64,000 nt of DNA from Kutzneria viridogrisea. Its GTDB lineage: Bacteria; Actinomycetota; Actinomycetes; Mycobacteriales; Pseudonocardiaceae. Shown piece by piece: positions 42,492-51,497 of this stretch (position 1 is the first letter of the stretch; each line of letters begins with the position of its first letter). Below the pieces are notes generated by a model. The model saw only the letters and a program-made list of their open reading frames with translations. It was not told the DNA's origin and ran no database searches. The translations under genes and the position numbers were made by a program. The stretch covers positions 1,550,001 through 1,614,000 of the forward strand of contig JACJID010000001.1 in assembly GCA_014138725.1 (NCBI GenBank), read 5' to 3'.

Positions 42492-43463
42492 ATGAGACTG
42501 CCGCTCGTCGCCCTGCTGACCGCCGCCGCGGTGCTCGTCCCGGCGCCGAACGCCTCGGCCGCCGCCTGCACGTGGCGGCCGACCGCCCTGCCGGTGCCCA
42601 CGGATGTGTCCGGCTCCACGGTGTACGCCACGGACGGCCACGGCATTTACGCCGGTGTGGCCGAACGAGGTGAGTACCACTTCGTGCTGTGGAAGAACGG
42701 CAAGCTGACCGACTTCGGCAACCTGGTCGGGCACACCTCCAGCATGCACTCGGTGGACGGGGTGAACAGCGCGGGCACACTCGTCGGCTCCGAGGGCGTG
42801 CGCGGCCACTACCCGGTGCCGCAGGCGTTGCGGTCCACGGGTGACAAGGTCGAGCTGCTGCCGGGCAAGGGGATCAGCAGGGCCTACGCCATCAACGAGC
42901 ACGGGGACATCGTGGGCTTCGGCTCGGTCCCGGACTCCTCCGGGCAGAACCGGCTGCTGCCGGTGCGCTGGCCCGCGGACCGGCCGGGCACCATGGAGGT
43001 GCTGCCCGGTCTGCCCGCCGACTGGCTCAACGCCGCGGCGGTGGACATGGACGCGGACGGCACCGTGCTGCTCAGCCGCAACCTCGGTGACGACAGGCCG
43101 GGTTTCCTGTGGCGCAACGGAGTGGTCACCGCGCTGCCGAGGCCCGCGGGGGCGACCAGTCTGAGCGTGCAGGCCATCGCGGGCGGCCGGGTGGTCGGCA
43201 GCGCCACGATCTCGGGAACGCAGCACGGCGTGCTGTGGGACCGTGACGGCACGATCACCCTGCTGCCCAGGGCGAACGGCGCCAGGGACATCACCAGCTC
43301 CGGCCTGATCATCGGCGAGGACACCGCCCAGCGCTCGGCCGTGTGGCGGCTGGGGACCTTCGACAGCGAACTGGGTGCCGACGCCGAGCTGTGGACCGCG
43401 GGGGAGGACGGCACCATCGCGGGCAGGCGCAATGGCCAGGCCACGTACTGGCGCTGTGGCTGA
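42492..43463 (+). CDS. Secreted beta-propeller-like protein (HAF-type repeats)
   Basis: 323 residues from ATG 42492 with a clear signal peptide (MRLPLVALLTAAAVLVPAP, cleavage near NASA-AA). The mature part is built of repeated units such as AINEHGDIVGFG, VDGVNSAGTLVGS, AIAGGRVVGSATIS and TAGEDGTIAGRR, each pairing an N-x-x-G-x-(I/L)-V-G turn with a strand, the pattern of extracellular HAF/beta-propeller repeats. One conserved Cys pair (mature N- and C-terminal Cys) may close the ring. Function unknown; presumably exported. Confidence 0.78.
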   Translation: MRLPLVALLTAAAVLVPAPNASAAACTWRPTALPVPTDVSGSTVYATDGHGIYAGVAERGEYHFVLWKNGKLTDFGNLVGHTSSMHSVDGVNSAGTLVGSEGVRGHYPVPQALRSTGDKVELLPGKGISRAYAINEHGDIVGFGSVPDSSGQNRLLPVRWPADRPGTMEVLPGLPADWLNAAAVDMDADGTVLLSRNLGDDRPGFLWRNGVVTALPRPAGATSLSVQAIAGGRVVGSATISGTQHGVLWDRDGTITLLPRANGARDITSSGLIIGEDTAQRSAVWRLGTFDSELGADAELWTAGEDGTIAGRRNGQATYWRCG

Positions 43464-43468
43464 GCCCG

Positions 43469-44206
43469 CTATCGGTGCACGCCCGGCGTGTGCCCGAAGG
43501 CGCGGCGGAACACCTCGATGAACGCGCTGGCCGAGGACCACCCGCAGGCGTGCGCCACGGCGGTCACCGGGGTGCCCCCGGCCAGCAGGACCAGGGCGCG
43601 ATAGAGGCGTACCTGGGTGCGCCACTGCGGGAAGGTCATGCCGAGCTCGGCCTTGCAGAGCCGGGCCAGGGTCCGGTTACTGGCGCCGACCTGCCTGCCC
43701 AGTGCGGCCAGGGTCCGAGGGTCGGCCGGGTCCGCGCGCAGCACCGCGCACACCGCCCGCAGCCGGGGATCGGTGGGCGTGGGCAGGTGCAGCGGCTGCT
43801 GGGGCGCGGCGCGCAACTGGTCGAGCAGGACCGCGCGCAGGCGTCCGCGCTCGGGGCTCTCCTCGTGCGGGGCGCGGGTGTAGGCCAGGATCAGCTCGCG
43901 CAGCAGCGGCCCCGCCGACAGGACCGTGGGCCGGTCCAGGCCGAGCGGGTTCTCGGTCGCGGGCAGGCCGATCAGGTGCAGCTCCAGCTCACCGTGTGCC
44001 TGGTGGGCGTGCACGGTCCCGGCCGGGACCCAGATCGCCCTGGTGGCCGGGGCGACCCAGCACCCGGCGTCGGTGGTGACGGCGAGCACCCCTCGGGCGG
44101 CGTAGACGATCTGGTGGTCGTCGTGCCGGTGCGCGTCGATGGCGTCCCCGGGGGCCAGCAGGCGGGCGTCGGTCGGCGCGACGGGTTGGTGGCGGGTTTG
44201 CTGCAT
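43469..44206 (-). CDS. AraC-family regulator with cupin domain
   Basis: 245 residues from ATG 44206. An N-terminal cupin (APGDAIDAHRHDDHQIVYAARG, WVPAGTVHAHQAHG) is followed by a double HTH (LAALGRQVGASNRTLARLCKAELG, TPVTAVAHACGWSSASAFIEVFRRAFGHTPG). No clear ribosome-binding site precedes the ATG, so translation may be leaderless; a longer frame exists but has no similarity. It is divergent from the MFS gene (54 bases between starts) and is the likely regulator of that exporter. Confidence 0.87.
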   Translation of the reverse strand: MQQTRHQPVAPTDARLLAPGDAIDAHRHDDHQIVYAARGVLAVTTDAGCWVAPATRAIWVPAGTVHAHQAHGELELHLIGLPATENPLGLDRPTVLSAGPLLRELILAYTRAPHEESPERGRLRAVLLDQLRAAPQQPLHLPTPTDPRLRAVCAVLRADPADPRTLAALGRQVGASNRTLARLCKAELGMTFPQWRTQVRLYRALVLLAGGTPVTAVAHACGWSSASAFIEVFRRAFGHTPGVHR

Positions 44207-44260
44207 TGGTTGGCAGTTTATCGGAAGCGCGACAGGCGGCCCGCCGGTCAGCATGACGGG

Positions 44261-45421
44261 GTGCGGAGCAACAAGTCGATCATCCTGCTGTCGGTCGGGC
44301 ACGCCTGCGTTGACGTCTACCAGGGCGCCGTGGCCTCGCTCATCCCGTTCTTCATCGCCGAACGCGCCTACACCTACGCCGCAGCGTCCGGCATCGTGCT
44401 CGCCGCCTCACTGCTGTCCTCGGTGGCGCAGCCGCTGTTCGGCGCGGTGACGGACAAGAGGGCGCTGCCCTGGCTGCTGCCGGTGAGCACGGTCCTGGGC
44501 GGGGTGGGCATCGCGCTGAGCGGCATCACCGGTTCCTACCCGCTGACCCTGCTCTTCGTTGCCGTGTCAGGGATCGGTGTCGCCGCCTACCACCCCGAGT
44601 CCGCCCGGGTCGCGCGCATCGCCAGCCAGGGCAGCCACACCGCGATGGGCTGGTTCTCCCTCGGCGGCAACATCGGCTTCGCCCTGGCGCCGGTCCTGGT
44701 CGCGGCCGTGGTCGCCACCGGCGGTCTGCGGCTCACGCCGCTGCTGGTGATCCCGGCGCTCGCGGGCAGCGTGCTGTGCCTGCCGGTGCTGCACGCACTC
44801 GGCCGGTCGACACGCACCAGTTCGAGCACGGCGGCGCCGATCGTCCCCGACGACACGGCCTCGTTCGTGAAGCTGTCGCTGGCGGTGGTCTGCCGGTCTG
44901 TCGTGTTCGTCGGGCTGAGCACGTTCATCTCGCTCTACGCCCAGCAGCGCACCGGGGGCGGTACCTCGGCGGGCGTGGCGGCGTTGTTCGTGCTGTACCT
45001 CGGCGGGGCGGTGGGCACGGTGCTGGGTGGCAGCCTGGCCAACCGCTGGGACCGGGTCACCACCGTGCGCCGGTCGTACCTGCTCACCGTGGCCGCCGTC
45101 GCCGGGGTGGTGTTCGTGCCCGGTCCGGCGTTCTACCTGTTCGTGGCGCTCACCTCCGCCGGGCTCTACGTGCCGTTCTCCCTCCAGGTCACCCTCGGCC
45201 AGGACTACCTGCCCAGCCGGGTCGGCACCGCCAGCGGCATCACCCTCGGGCTGACCGTCAGCATCGGCGGCCTGGCCAGTCCGGTGCTCGGCGGGCTCGC
45301 CGATGCGACCTCCCTCCAGGTGGCCCTCGCCCCGCTGGTCGTGCTGCCCGCCCTGGCCTGGCTGTTGTTCCGCACCCTGCCCGAACCCGCGCTGCCCCAG
45401 GTGCGGGTTGCTGCCCGATGA
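44261..45421 (+). CDS. MFS transporter, fosmidomycin-resistance (Fsr)-like
   Basis: 386 residues, GTG 44261. About twelve hydrophobic segments. The N-terminal SVGHACVDVYQGAVASLIPFF is the signature of the Fsr branch of MFS exporters, and YHPESARVARIASQGSHTAMGWFSLGGNIG after TM4 also fits. The protein would export small toxic compounds using the proton gradient. Frame continuity upstream is coincidental: that part runs through the AraC gene on the other strand. Control by the divergent AraC regulator is likely. Confidence 0.88.
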   Translation: MRSNKSIILLSVGHACVDVYQGAVASLIPFFIAERAYTYAAASGIVLAASLLSSVAQPLFGAVTDKRALPWLLPVSTVLGGVGIALSGITGSYPLTLLFVAVSGIGVAAYHPESARVARIASQGSHTAMGWFSLGGNIGFALAPVLVAAVVATGGLRLTPLLVIPALAGSVLCLPVLHALGRSTRTSSSTAAPIVPDDTASFVKLSLAVVCRSVVFVGLSTFISLYAQQRTGGGTSAGVAALFVLYLGGAVGTVLGGSLANRWDRVTTVRRSYLLTVAAVAGVVFVPGPAFYLFVALTSAGLYVPFSLQVTLGQDYLPSRVGTASGITLGLTVSIGGLASPVLGGLADATSLQVALAPLVVLPALAWLLFRTLPEPALPQVRVAAR

Positions 45422-45426
45422 GCGCG

Positions 45427-45822
45427 TCAGAACAGGACGTCGATCGGTGCGACCGTCACCAGCTGCTGCACGGCGTGGGCGAGTTGTGCGTCGAGCGTGA
45501 TGAACGCGTCTGCCTGGAGCTGGGTCAGCGCGACGTACTCGGCGACAAGTGTGTCGGACCATCCGAGTCGGTCGGCGACCTGCCAGGCGGTGGCCTGGAG
45601 CACGCGGTCGCCGAGCAGTCGAATCCGCAGCCCACGCAGGTAGTCCAAGCCTCGCGCGGCCTCCTGCTTCGTCAACTCACCGCGGTGCACCTGTTGGTAG
45701 AGCAGCGACAGCGCCTGCGAGCGGAGCAGCGTCGGGGCCAGGATCCGGTGCCCTTCCGCGATCACGGCCTGGTCGCGGGCCAGGCGAAGGGCCACGTCCG
45801 GACCGATCACGTACTTGGCCAT
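45427..45822 (-). CDS. PIN-domain protein (VapC-like), no antitoxin partner seen
   Basis: 131 residues, ATG 45822. PIN-type layout: Asp in YVIGPDVALRLA, SDTLVAEYVALTQLQADAFITLD with two further acids, and helix ARGLDYLRGLRIRLLGDRV. The usual Glu of the second motif is replaced (APTLLRSQALSLLY has Gln), so it keeps only three of the four metal ligands. VapC toxins normally follow an antitoxin gene; none is seen on either side. It may be a solitary PIN ribonuclease or an inactive relative. Confidence 0.75.
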   Translation of the reverse strand: MAKYVIGPDVALRLARDQAVIAEGHRILAPTLLRSQALSLLYQQVHRGELTKQEAARGLDYLRGLRIRLLGDRVLQATAWQVADRLGWSDTLVAEYVALTQLQADAFITLDAQLAHAVQQLVTVAPIDVLF

Positions 45823-45929
45823 GACAGATCAGCTCCATTCCGTCGCGTTCGGGGAGGGCGTTCGCGACGACGGTATGGTGGGCGCGCGCCCACTCGGCAA
45901 CCGGGTGCGGCCGGGCGAGTGGAGGTGCG

Positions 45930-46514
45930 GTGCCGACAGGGGTGGCCATCCGGGACGTGCGCGAGCAGCTGTTCGACGCCGCCGAGCGCGTTCTGCTCCG
46001 GGCTGGGCCGAGCGCGCTGACCAGCCGGGCGGTCACCGAGGAGGCGGGCTGCGCCAAGGGTGTGCTGCACCGGCACTTCACCGACTTCGACGCCTTCCTC
46101 GCCGAGCTCGTGCTGGACCGCGTGCGCCGGTTGGACGGCCAGGCCGCCGCTCTGCGCGAGTCCGCGGGGACCGGCACGGTCGTCGACAACCTCACCGGTG
46201 CGCTGACGGCCCTGTTCGGCTCGGTCGCGGTGGCGATCGTGGCCCTGCTCATCTTCCGGGACGAGTTGCGCGCCCGACTGCGCCGGGACTGGCCGACGGG
46301 CATCCCGCTCGTGACAGAGGCCGCAGCCATGATCGCCTCGTACCTGGCGGCGGAGCGCGACCTGGGCCGCATCGCGGCGGACGCCGACCTCGACACGCTC
46401 GCGCCCACGCTGATCGGGGCCGGGCACCTGCTGTTCGCCGACCGGGAAAGCGCCCCGCCGGGGGTTGAGGCCGTCCGCAAGGTCGTGACCACGGTCATCG
46501 CGGGCGTCGTGTGA
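45930..46514 (+). CDS. TetR-family transcriptional regulator
   Basis: 194 residues, GTG 45930. The N-terminal HTH is clear: REQLFDAAERVLLRAGPSAL, TSRAVTEEAGCAKGVLHRHFTDFDAFLAELVLDRV. The C-terminal ligand-binding domain is helical with LALTALFGSVAVAIV-like hydrophobic stretches. It lies in plus orientation 107 bases from the divergent PIN gene and 17 bases from the convergent methyltransferase gene; the target is unknown. Confidence 0.88.
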   Translation: MPTGVAIRDVREQLFDAAERVLLRAGPSALTSRAVTEEAGCAKGVLHRHFTDFDAFLAELVLDRVRRLDGQAAALRESAGTGTVVDNLTGALTALFGSVAVAIVALLIFRDELRARLRRDWPTGIPLVTEAAAMIASYLAAERDLGRIAADADLDTLAPTLIGAGHLLFADRESAPPGVEAVRKVVTTVIAGVV

Positions 46515-46531
46515 GGACGCGTCCCTGAGGC

Positions 46532-47347
46532 TCAGCCCCCGGACCCGCCGTGCGCGGCGATGACCGCGTAGCCGAGGCTGGCGGTGGGCAGCTTGTCGAG
46601 CTGACCGTCACGCCGCCAGGTGTTGGTGGGCACCACGCCCTCGCTGGTGGCCTGCCACGGCGGCACCAGCGAGGCGAACTCGCTCTGCGTCCGTGCGGCC
46701 ACGCGGACGCCGAAGCGGGCGAACAGCTCCTCGGCCGCCGCGGTCGAGGTGCGCCCGAGGCTGTCGCCGGTGGCGTGCGAGGCCACCAGCCAGCTCCCCG
46801 GGGCCAGGCGCTCGTGGTAGGCGTTCATGGTGTCGGTGAGCTCCGCGTCGTCGGTGAGGAAGTGCAGCACCGCGACCATCAGCAGCCCGACCGGCTCGTC
46901 CAGGTCGAGCAGTTCGGTGACGGCGGGGGACTTCAGCACGCAGTCCACCTCGCGCAGGTCCGTCTCGACCACGCCGATCCGGTCGTCGCCCAGGGTGAGC
47001 ATCGAGCAGGCCGCCGCGGCGATCGGGTCCCGGTCCACGTAGACGATCCTGCTCTCCGGCGCGGTGCGGTGGGCGATCTCGTGCACGGAGCCCACGGTGG
47101 GCAGCCCGCAGCCCAGGTCGAGGAACTGCCGGATGCCGAGGTCGAGCAGGCGCCTGACCGCGCGCAGCAGGAAGGCCCGGTTGGCCAGCGCGAACTCCCG
47201 GTAACCGGGGAACACCGCCAGGATCTTCTCGGCGGCGGCCCGGTCCACGGCGAAGTTGTTGCCACCGCCCAGCACGTAGTCGTAGATGCGCGCGACCGAG
47301 GGCTGTTCGCGCAGTGCGGCGTCGTCCGGGAACAACTCCGGGCTCAC
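46532..47347 (-). CDS. SAM-dependent methyltransferase, DUF574 family
   Basis: 271 residues from GTG 47347, which overlaps the upstream hydrolase stop (GTGA). The family opening PSVARIYDYVLGGGNNFAVDR, the SAM-binding RQFLDLGCGLPTVGSVHEIA, IVYVDRDPIAAA and the PVGLLMVAVLHFL strand are all typical of the abundant actinomycete DUF574 methyltransferases. Substrates of this family are largely unknown. Coupling with a secreted hydrolase is unusual and may reflect simple co-transcription. Confidence 0.88.
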   Translation of the reverse strand: MSPELFPDDAALREQPSVARIYDYVLGGGNNFAVDRAAAEKILAVFPGYREFALANRAFLLRAVRRLLDLGIRQFLDLGCGLPTVGSVHEIAHRTAPESRIVYVDRDPIAAAACSMLTLGDDRIGVVETDLREVDCVLKSPAVTELLDLDEPVGLLMVAVLHFLTDDAELTDTMNAYHERLAPGSWLVASHATGDSLGRTSTAAAEELFARFGVRVAARTQSEFASLVPPWQATSEGVVPTNTWRRDGQLDKLPTASLGYAVIAAHGGSGG

Positions 47348-48387
47348 GGCGCTGTCCTGGCGATCCAGCGCTGCGCGACGGCGAACCAGTCGCGGGCGTT
47401 GGGCGCCTCGTTGAGGTCGTGGCCCGAGCCGGGCAGCACGAAGGCGTCCACCGAGGGCACCCGCCCGCCAAGGCGAGGCCGCTCGGCCGCCGTCAGCGCC
47501 TGCGCGCTGGAGCAGTCCGCTCCGCCGGGCACCCCGCAGAACAGCCGATCCTCGGTCCCGTTGACCAGCAGCACCGGCACCCGAATGTCCAGCGGGCGCA
47601 CCAGGATCAGCGGGAAGTTGGCGATCTCGCCCGCGGTCACGGTCTGCTTGTGCGCCTCGTCGTAGGCCCGCAGCGCGGGGTCCACGGGGGCGGGGTCGGC
47701 GAACATCATGTAGCGCTGCCCCGGCTGGCTGGTCAGGTAGGTCGGGTCCAGGCCGCGCCCGGTGAAGGCGTGGTCCAGGGCGGCGGGGTAGAAGTTCGGC
47801 AGCAGCCGCACGGGTGCGGTGAGGTTGATCTGGTGGCTGATCCCGGACAACACCACGGCGTCCACGTCCTGGTAGTCGCTGGCCTCGTACCAGCTCACCC
47901 AGGACCCGTAGGAGTGGCCGACCAGCACCACCGAGCCGAACCCGGCGGGGTCGACCGCCCCGGAGCGCAGCGCGGCCACCACCTGGTGGACCACGAACGC
48001 GTTGCTGTCCACGGTGACGGCGAGCCCGGTGGGGTGCGAGCTGGCCCCGGTGCCGATCCGGTCGAGGGCGAAGGTCGCGGCGCCCGCCGCCGTGGCCGCG
48101 CGGGTGTAGGAGTAGCGGCCGGTGTCCTCGCGGTCGGGCAGGTCCCAGTAGGTGTGGTCGTAGGTCAGCCCCGGCAGCAGCAGTTGCACCGTGCGGGGGT
48201 GGCTGCCCGCGGGCTGGCACAGGCGCCCGTGCACGTGCTCACCGGCGGCCTGGCCCCGGGTGAGGCTGACCGGCAGGTCGACCTCCCGGCAGGACGCGCT
48301 CGCCGCGTGCGCCGCCGGTACCGCGGTCAGGGCCAGCGTCAGCGAGGTCAGCGCGATGAGCGCGGTTCGTCGTGAGCGCGTTCCCAA
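47344..48387 (-). CDS. Secreted alpha/beta hydrolase
   Basis: 347 residues. TTG 48387 is preferred because GGAG lies six bases upstream and the product then begins with a standard signal peptide (GTRSRRTALIALTSLTLALT, cleavage after AAHA). The nucleophile elbow is VVLVGHSYGSWVSW (Ser), with GTEDRLFCG (Asp) and PGSGHDLNEAPNA (His) completing the triad. Several Cys suggest disulfides. Its substrate is unknown; lipase-like or esterase-like activity outside the cell is plausible. Translationally coupled to the methyltransferase gene downstream. Confidence 0.82.
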   Translation of the reverse strand: MGTRSRRTALIALTSLTLALTAVPAAHAASASCREVDLPVSLTRGQAAGEHVHGRLCQPAGSHPRTVQLLLPGLTYDHTYWDLPDREDTGRYSYTRAATAAGAATFALDRIGTGASSHPTGLAVTVDSNAFVVHQVVAALRSGAVDPAGFGSVVLVGHSYGSWVSWYEASDYQDVDAVVLSGISHQINLTAPVRLLPNFYPAALDHAFTGRGLDPTYLTSQPGQRYMMFADPAPVDPALRAYDEAHKQTVTAGEIANFPLILVRPLDIRVPVLLVNGTEDRLFCGVPGGADCSSAQALTAAERPRLGGRVPSVDAFVLPGSGHDLNEAPNARDWFAVAQRWIARTAP

Positions 48388-48515
48388 GTTGACTCCACCC
48401 CGTCGCCGATGGTCACTTACTGTGAGCGCCTGTCGGTCAGCGATGGTGTCACACGTCCCACCGCGGGCGTCGACCGCCACCCCGCACTGATCGCCCGACT
48501 GGCCTAGTCGAACCA

Positions 48516-49781
48516 TCAGTCCGATGGGGTGAGTCGGCAGTGCAGGGTGCTCAGCCCGTGCAACAGGAAGCTCGGGGTGTAGCGGTCATCGCGGCCGGTG
48601 AGGCTGATCGAGTCGACCCGGGCGGCCAGTTCCCGCAGCGCCACGCGGGTTTGCAGCCGGGCGAGCGGCGCGCCGAGGCAGTAGTGGATGCCGTGGCCGA
48701 AGGCCAGGTGCCCGGCGCCGTCACCGCGCTCGGGGTCGAGCACGTCCGGGTGCGTGGAGTCCGGCGCGTCCCGGTTCGCCGAGGCGAAGCACAGCACCAC
48801 CCTCGCCCCGGCGGGCAGTTCCACCCCGCCCAACTCCGTGGACCGGGTCAGGACGCGGAACATGCCCTGCACCGGGCTGTGCAGGCGCAGGGCCTCCTCG
48901 ACCAGCGGATCGGCGCGGGTGAGCGGGTCCTCCCGCAGCCACGCCCACAGTCGAGGGGACCGGCCCAGCTCGTGCAGCAGGCTGGTGAGCAGCTTGGCGG
49001 TGGTCTCGTTCCCGGCGACGAGCAGTTGCGTGATGATGCTCAGGCTCTCGGCCGTGGACAGCGCCTCGTCGGTGACCTGCGCCGTGTCGCGGTGGGCGTT
49101 GACCAGACCGGTGAGCACGTCCTCCCGGGGGTCGGTGCGCCGCTGGTCCAGCTGGTTGGCGAAGAACCGCTGGAACTCCAGCGTGGACCGCGCGTTGGCG
49201 AGCTCGCTCTCGTCGTCAACGCGGGCCCCGATGCTCTCGGCCAGCGCCCGCGACCAGCGCGTCAGGTCGGGCAGCCGGTCCCGGTCCACGCCGAGCACGT
49301 CGGCGATCACCGCGATCGGGAACGGCACCGCGAACCGGCTGACGAACTCGACCTCCTCCCCGGTGGCGACGGTGTCGAACAACTCCGCGCAGAGCCGACG
49401 GATGCCCGGTTCCTGCCTGGCCACCAGTCGGGGCGTGAACGCACGGGCGACCAGTTGCCGGAACCGGTGGTGCGCCGGCGGGTCCTCGGTCAGGATCGTC
49501 GGCACGGTGGGCCAGCCCTCCGCACGGATCGCCGCGACCTGCCCCGCGACCGCGGGCGAACTCGCCGACTGCGGCTGCCCGAAGCGCGAGGAGAACACCT
49601 CCGGGCGCTCCAGCGCGTGCTGCACCAGGGCCCGGGAGGTCACGAACCACAGGCCGTACTCGGGTACCAGGTGGACGGGAGCAGCCGAGCGCAGTGCCCG
49701 GTACCAGGGTGACGGGCACTGCTGGAAATCTGCGGAGAAGGGGTCGAACCGCGACAGGTCCGGACGTGCGCACTCGGGCAT
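48516..49781 (-). CDS. Cytochrome P450
   Basis: Bacterial soluble P450 of 421 residues, ATG 49781. I-helix LLVAGNETTAKLL (oxygen-activating Glu-Thr pair), ExxR in VEEALRLHSPVQ, and the heme loop HLAFGHGIHYCLGAPLARLQ with the thiolate Cys are present. The N-terminal EDPPAHHRFRQLVARAFTPR is the typical C helix. Substrate unknown; CYP105/107-like proteins of actinomycetes act on macrolides, terpenes or xenobiotics. No ferredoxin gene is adjacent, so electrons must come from elsewhere in the genome. Confidence 0.93.
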   Translation of the reverse strand: MPECARPDLSRFDPFSADFQQCPSPWYRALRSAAPVHLVPEYGLWFVTSRALVQHALERPEVFSSRFGQPQSASSPAVAGQVAAIRAEGWPTVPTILTEDPPAHHRFRQLVARAFTPRLVARQEPGIRRLCAELFDTVATGEEVEFVSRFAVPFPIAVIADVLGVDRDRLPDLTRWSRALAESIGARVDDESELANARSTLEFQRFFANQLDQRRTDPREDVLTGLVNAHRDTAQVTDEALSTAESLSIITQLLVAGNETTAKLLTSLLHELGRSPRLWAWLREDPLTRADPLVEEALRLHSPVQGMFRVLTRSTELGGVELPAGARVVLCFASANRDAPDSTHPDVLDPERGDGAGHLAFGHGIHYCLGAPLARLQTRVALRELAARVDSISLTGRDDRYTPSFLLHGLSTLHCRLTPSD

Positions 49782-49843
49782 GCCTGCCTCCAGCTTCGAC
49801 GACCCGACCACCGTAGCCTGATGATCAACAGGGCGGTGCGGCC

Positions 49844-51262
49844 TCAGCCCACCACCGCCGAGCTGGCGATCTTCCACTGGCCGTCCTGCTGGACCAGGCC
49901 GAACTGGGTTCGCTCCTGGGTGACGTGCCCGTCGCGGTGCACGTAGGCGATGGTGGCGGTGACCCGGTCCGGCGGGCTGGCCACCACGTCGGAGGCGCTG
50001 GCGCTGGTGTACTGCTGCCAGAAGCCCTGGTAACCGGCGTAGCCACCGGCGTGGCCCTGCTGGTAGCCCGCGGTCATCCGGTTCCAGCCCTGGGCCAGGT
50101 CGTGCGGCACCAGCCCGTAGTAGCTGGTGATCGCCGAGGTGAGCTGGGCCGAGAGGTCCTGCGGGGCGGCGGTCGTGGTCGACGGAGTCGTGGTGGACGG
50201 GGGCGGCTGCTGCGTGGTCGTCGTCGTGGTCGTCGTGGTGGTGGGCGCGGTGGTCGTCGGCTTGGCGGAACCGGTCGTGACCGCCGGGGGCTGCCCGTCG
50301 GCCGCCGGGCTCTGGTTGGGCGTGTTCAGCACCACCACGACCGCCAGGCCGATCACCACGACCACGGCCGCCGCGGCGAGCAGCAGCACGCGCCTGCGCC
50401 GCTGCTGGTCCGGTGCGGCGGCAGCGGGCACCTCGGCCGCGGCGGCCTCGACCACCGCGCTGAGCACCTCGTGCACCTGCTGCGCGGTCGGGCGGTCCTC
50501 GGGGTCCTGGCGCAGCATGGCCACCAGCGGGGCGGTCAGCGGCCCGGCCTGCGCGGGCTCGGTCGCCTCCTGGGTGGCGATCCGGTGCAGCAGGGCGATC
50601 GGGTTGCTGTCCACGCCGAACGGGGGTGCGCCCTCCACGGCCGCGTACAGCGTGGCGCCGAGGGAGAACACGTCGCTGGCGAAGCCGCCCTCCTGCCCGC
50701 GGGCGATCTCCGGGGCGAGGTAGGCGGGGGTGCCCGCCAGCAGACCGGTACCGGTCATCGTGCCGTCGGTGGTCGCCTGGGAGATGCCGAAGTCGGTGAG
50801 CTTGACGGTGCCGTCGGCGGCGAGCAGCACGTTGGCCGGTTTGACGTCGCGGTGCACGACCCCGGCCTTCTGGGCGGCGGCGAGCGCAGCGGCCAACTGC
50901 ACCCCGATCCGGGCCACCCGCGCCGCGGGCAGCACCGGTTGCGCGGCCAGCAGGTCCGCCAGGCTCTGCGAGGGCAGGTACTCCATGATCAGGCAGGGGC
51001 GGCCCTCGTGCTGCACCACGTCGTAGACCGCGGTGGCGTTCGGGTGGTGCAGCCGCGCCGCGATCCGGCCCTCCCGCATGGCCCTGCGGCGGGCCTCGTC
51101 GGACTGGGCCTGGCTCATGCCCGGGTGCACGAGCAGTTCCTTCACCGCGACGTCGCGGTGCAGCAGGGTGTCCTCGGCACGCCAGACCACGCCCATCGCC
51201 CCGCTGCCCACGCGGGACACCAGCCGGTAGCGCTCGGCGACCAGGTCACCGTTGTTGCCCAC
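49844..51262 (-). CDS. Membrane-anchored Ser/Thr protein kinase (PknB-type)
   Basis: About 472 residues. Kinase domain 10-270: Gly loop VGSGAMGVVW, Lys in DVAVKEL, catalytic HRDVKPANVLL, DFGISQ, and APE in AYLAPEIARG. Then a cytosolic juxtamembrane part, one membrane segment (VLLLAAAAVVVVIGLAVVV near 295), a Thr/Pro-rich linker containing a run of ten Thr, and an extracellular C-terminal domain of about 95 residues of NTF2-like appearance, with no PASTA repeats. GTG 51262 has GGAG seven bases upstream; GTG 51268 would add two residues. Confidence 0.9.
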   Translation of the reverse strand: MGNNGDLVAERYRLVSRVGSGAMGVVWRAEDTLLHRDVAVKELLVHPGMSQAQSDEARRRAMREGRIAARLHHPNATAVYDVVQHEGRPCLIMEYLPSQSLADLLAAQPVLPAARVARIGVQLAAALAAAQKAGVVHRDVKPANVLLAADGTVKLTDFGISQATTDGTMTGTGLLAGTPAYLAPEIARGQEGGFASDVFSLGATLYAAVEGAPPFGVDSNPIALLHRIATQEATEPAQAGPLTAPLVAMLRQDPEDRPTAQQVHEVLSAVVEAAAAEVPAAAAPDQQRRRRVLLLAAAAVVVVIGLAVVVVLNTPNQSPAADGQPPAVTTGSAKPTTTAPTTTTTTTTTTQQPPPSTTTPSTTTAAPQDLSAQLTSAITSYYGLVPHDLAQGWNRMTAGYQQGHAGGYAGYQGFWQQYTSASASDVVASPPDRVTATIAYVHRDGHVTQERTQFGLVQQDGQWKIASSAVVG

Positions 51263-51470
51263 AGCCACACTCCAGAAGTCCGCTCCTGCTCACCTGCACG
51301 ACCCATCCTGGCACCAGCGGTGAGCACCGAGGCCCGCGTCGAACGTGTTTTCGGTCGCGCCGGGCGGGGTAGCCGTGCACGACCACGGCGGCGCAGCGGC
51401 CGCAGAGGACCGAGCCGGACCCGGAGGAGGCGGTGTGGGAGTGGACCACCGGCCAGGACAGGTCGCACAC
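51246..51470 (-). CDS. Possible small CxxC protein overlapping the kinase start
   Basis: 74-residue frame from GTG 51470. The first half (CDLSWPVVHSHTASSGSGSV, LCGRCAAVVV) resembles short actinobacterial zinc-ribbon-like proteins with one CxxC. The second half has no similarity I recognise and may be out of the true frame. It overlaps the kinase start by 17 bases. Low confidence; could be chance in GC-rich DNA or a decayed gene. Confidence 0.3.
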   Translation of the reverse strand: MCDLSWPVVHSHTASSGSGSVLCGRCAAVVVHGYPARRDRKHVRRGPRCSPLVPGWVVQVSRSGLLECGCGQQR

Positions 51471-51497
51471 CCCGCGCGGGTGGGGGATCGTCGTGGC

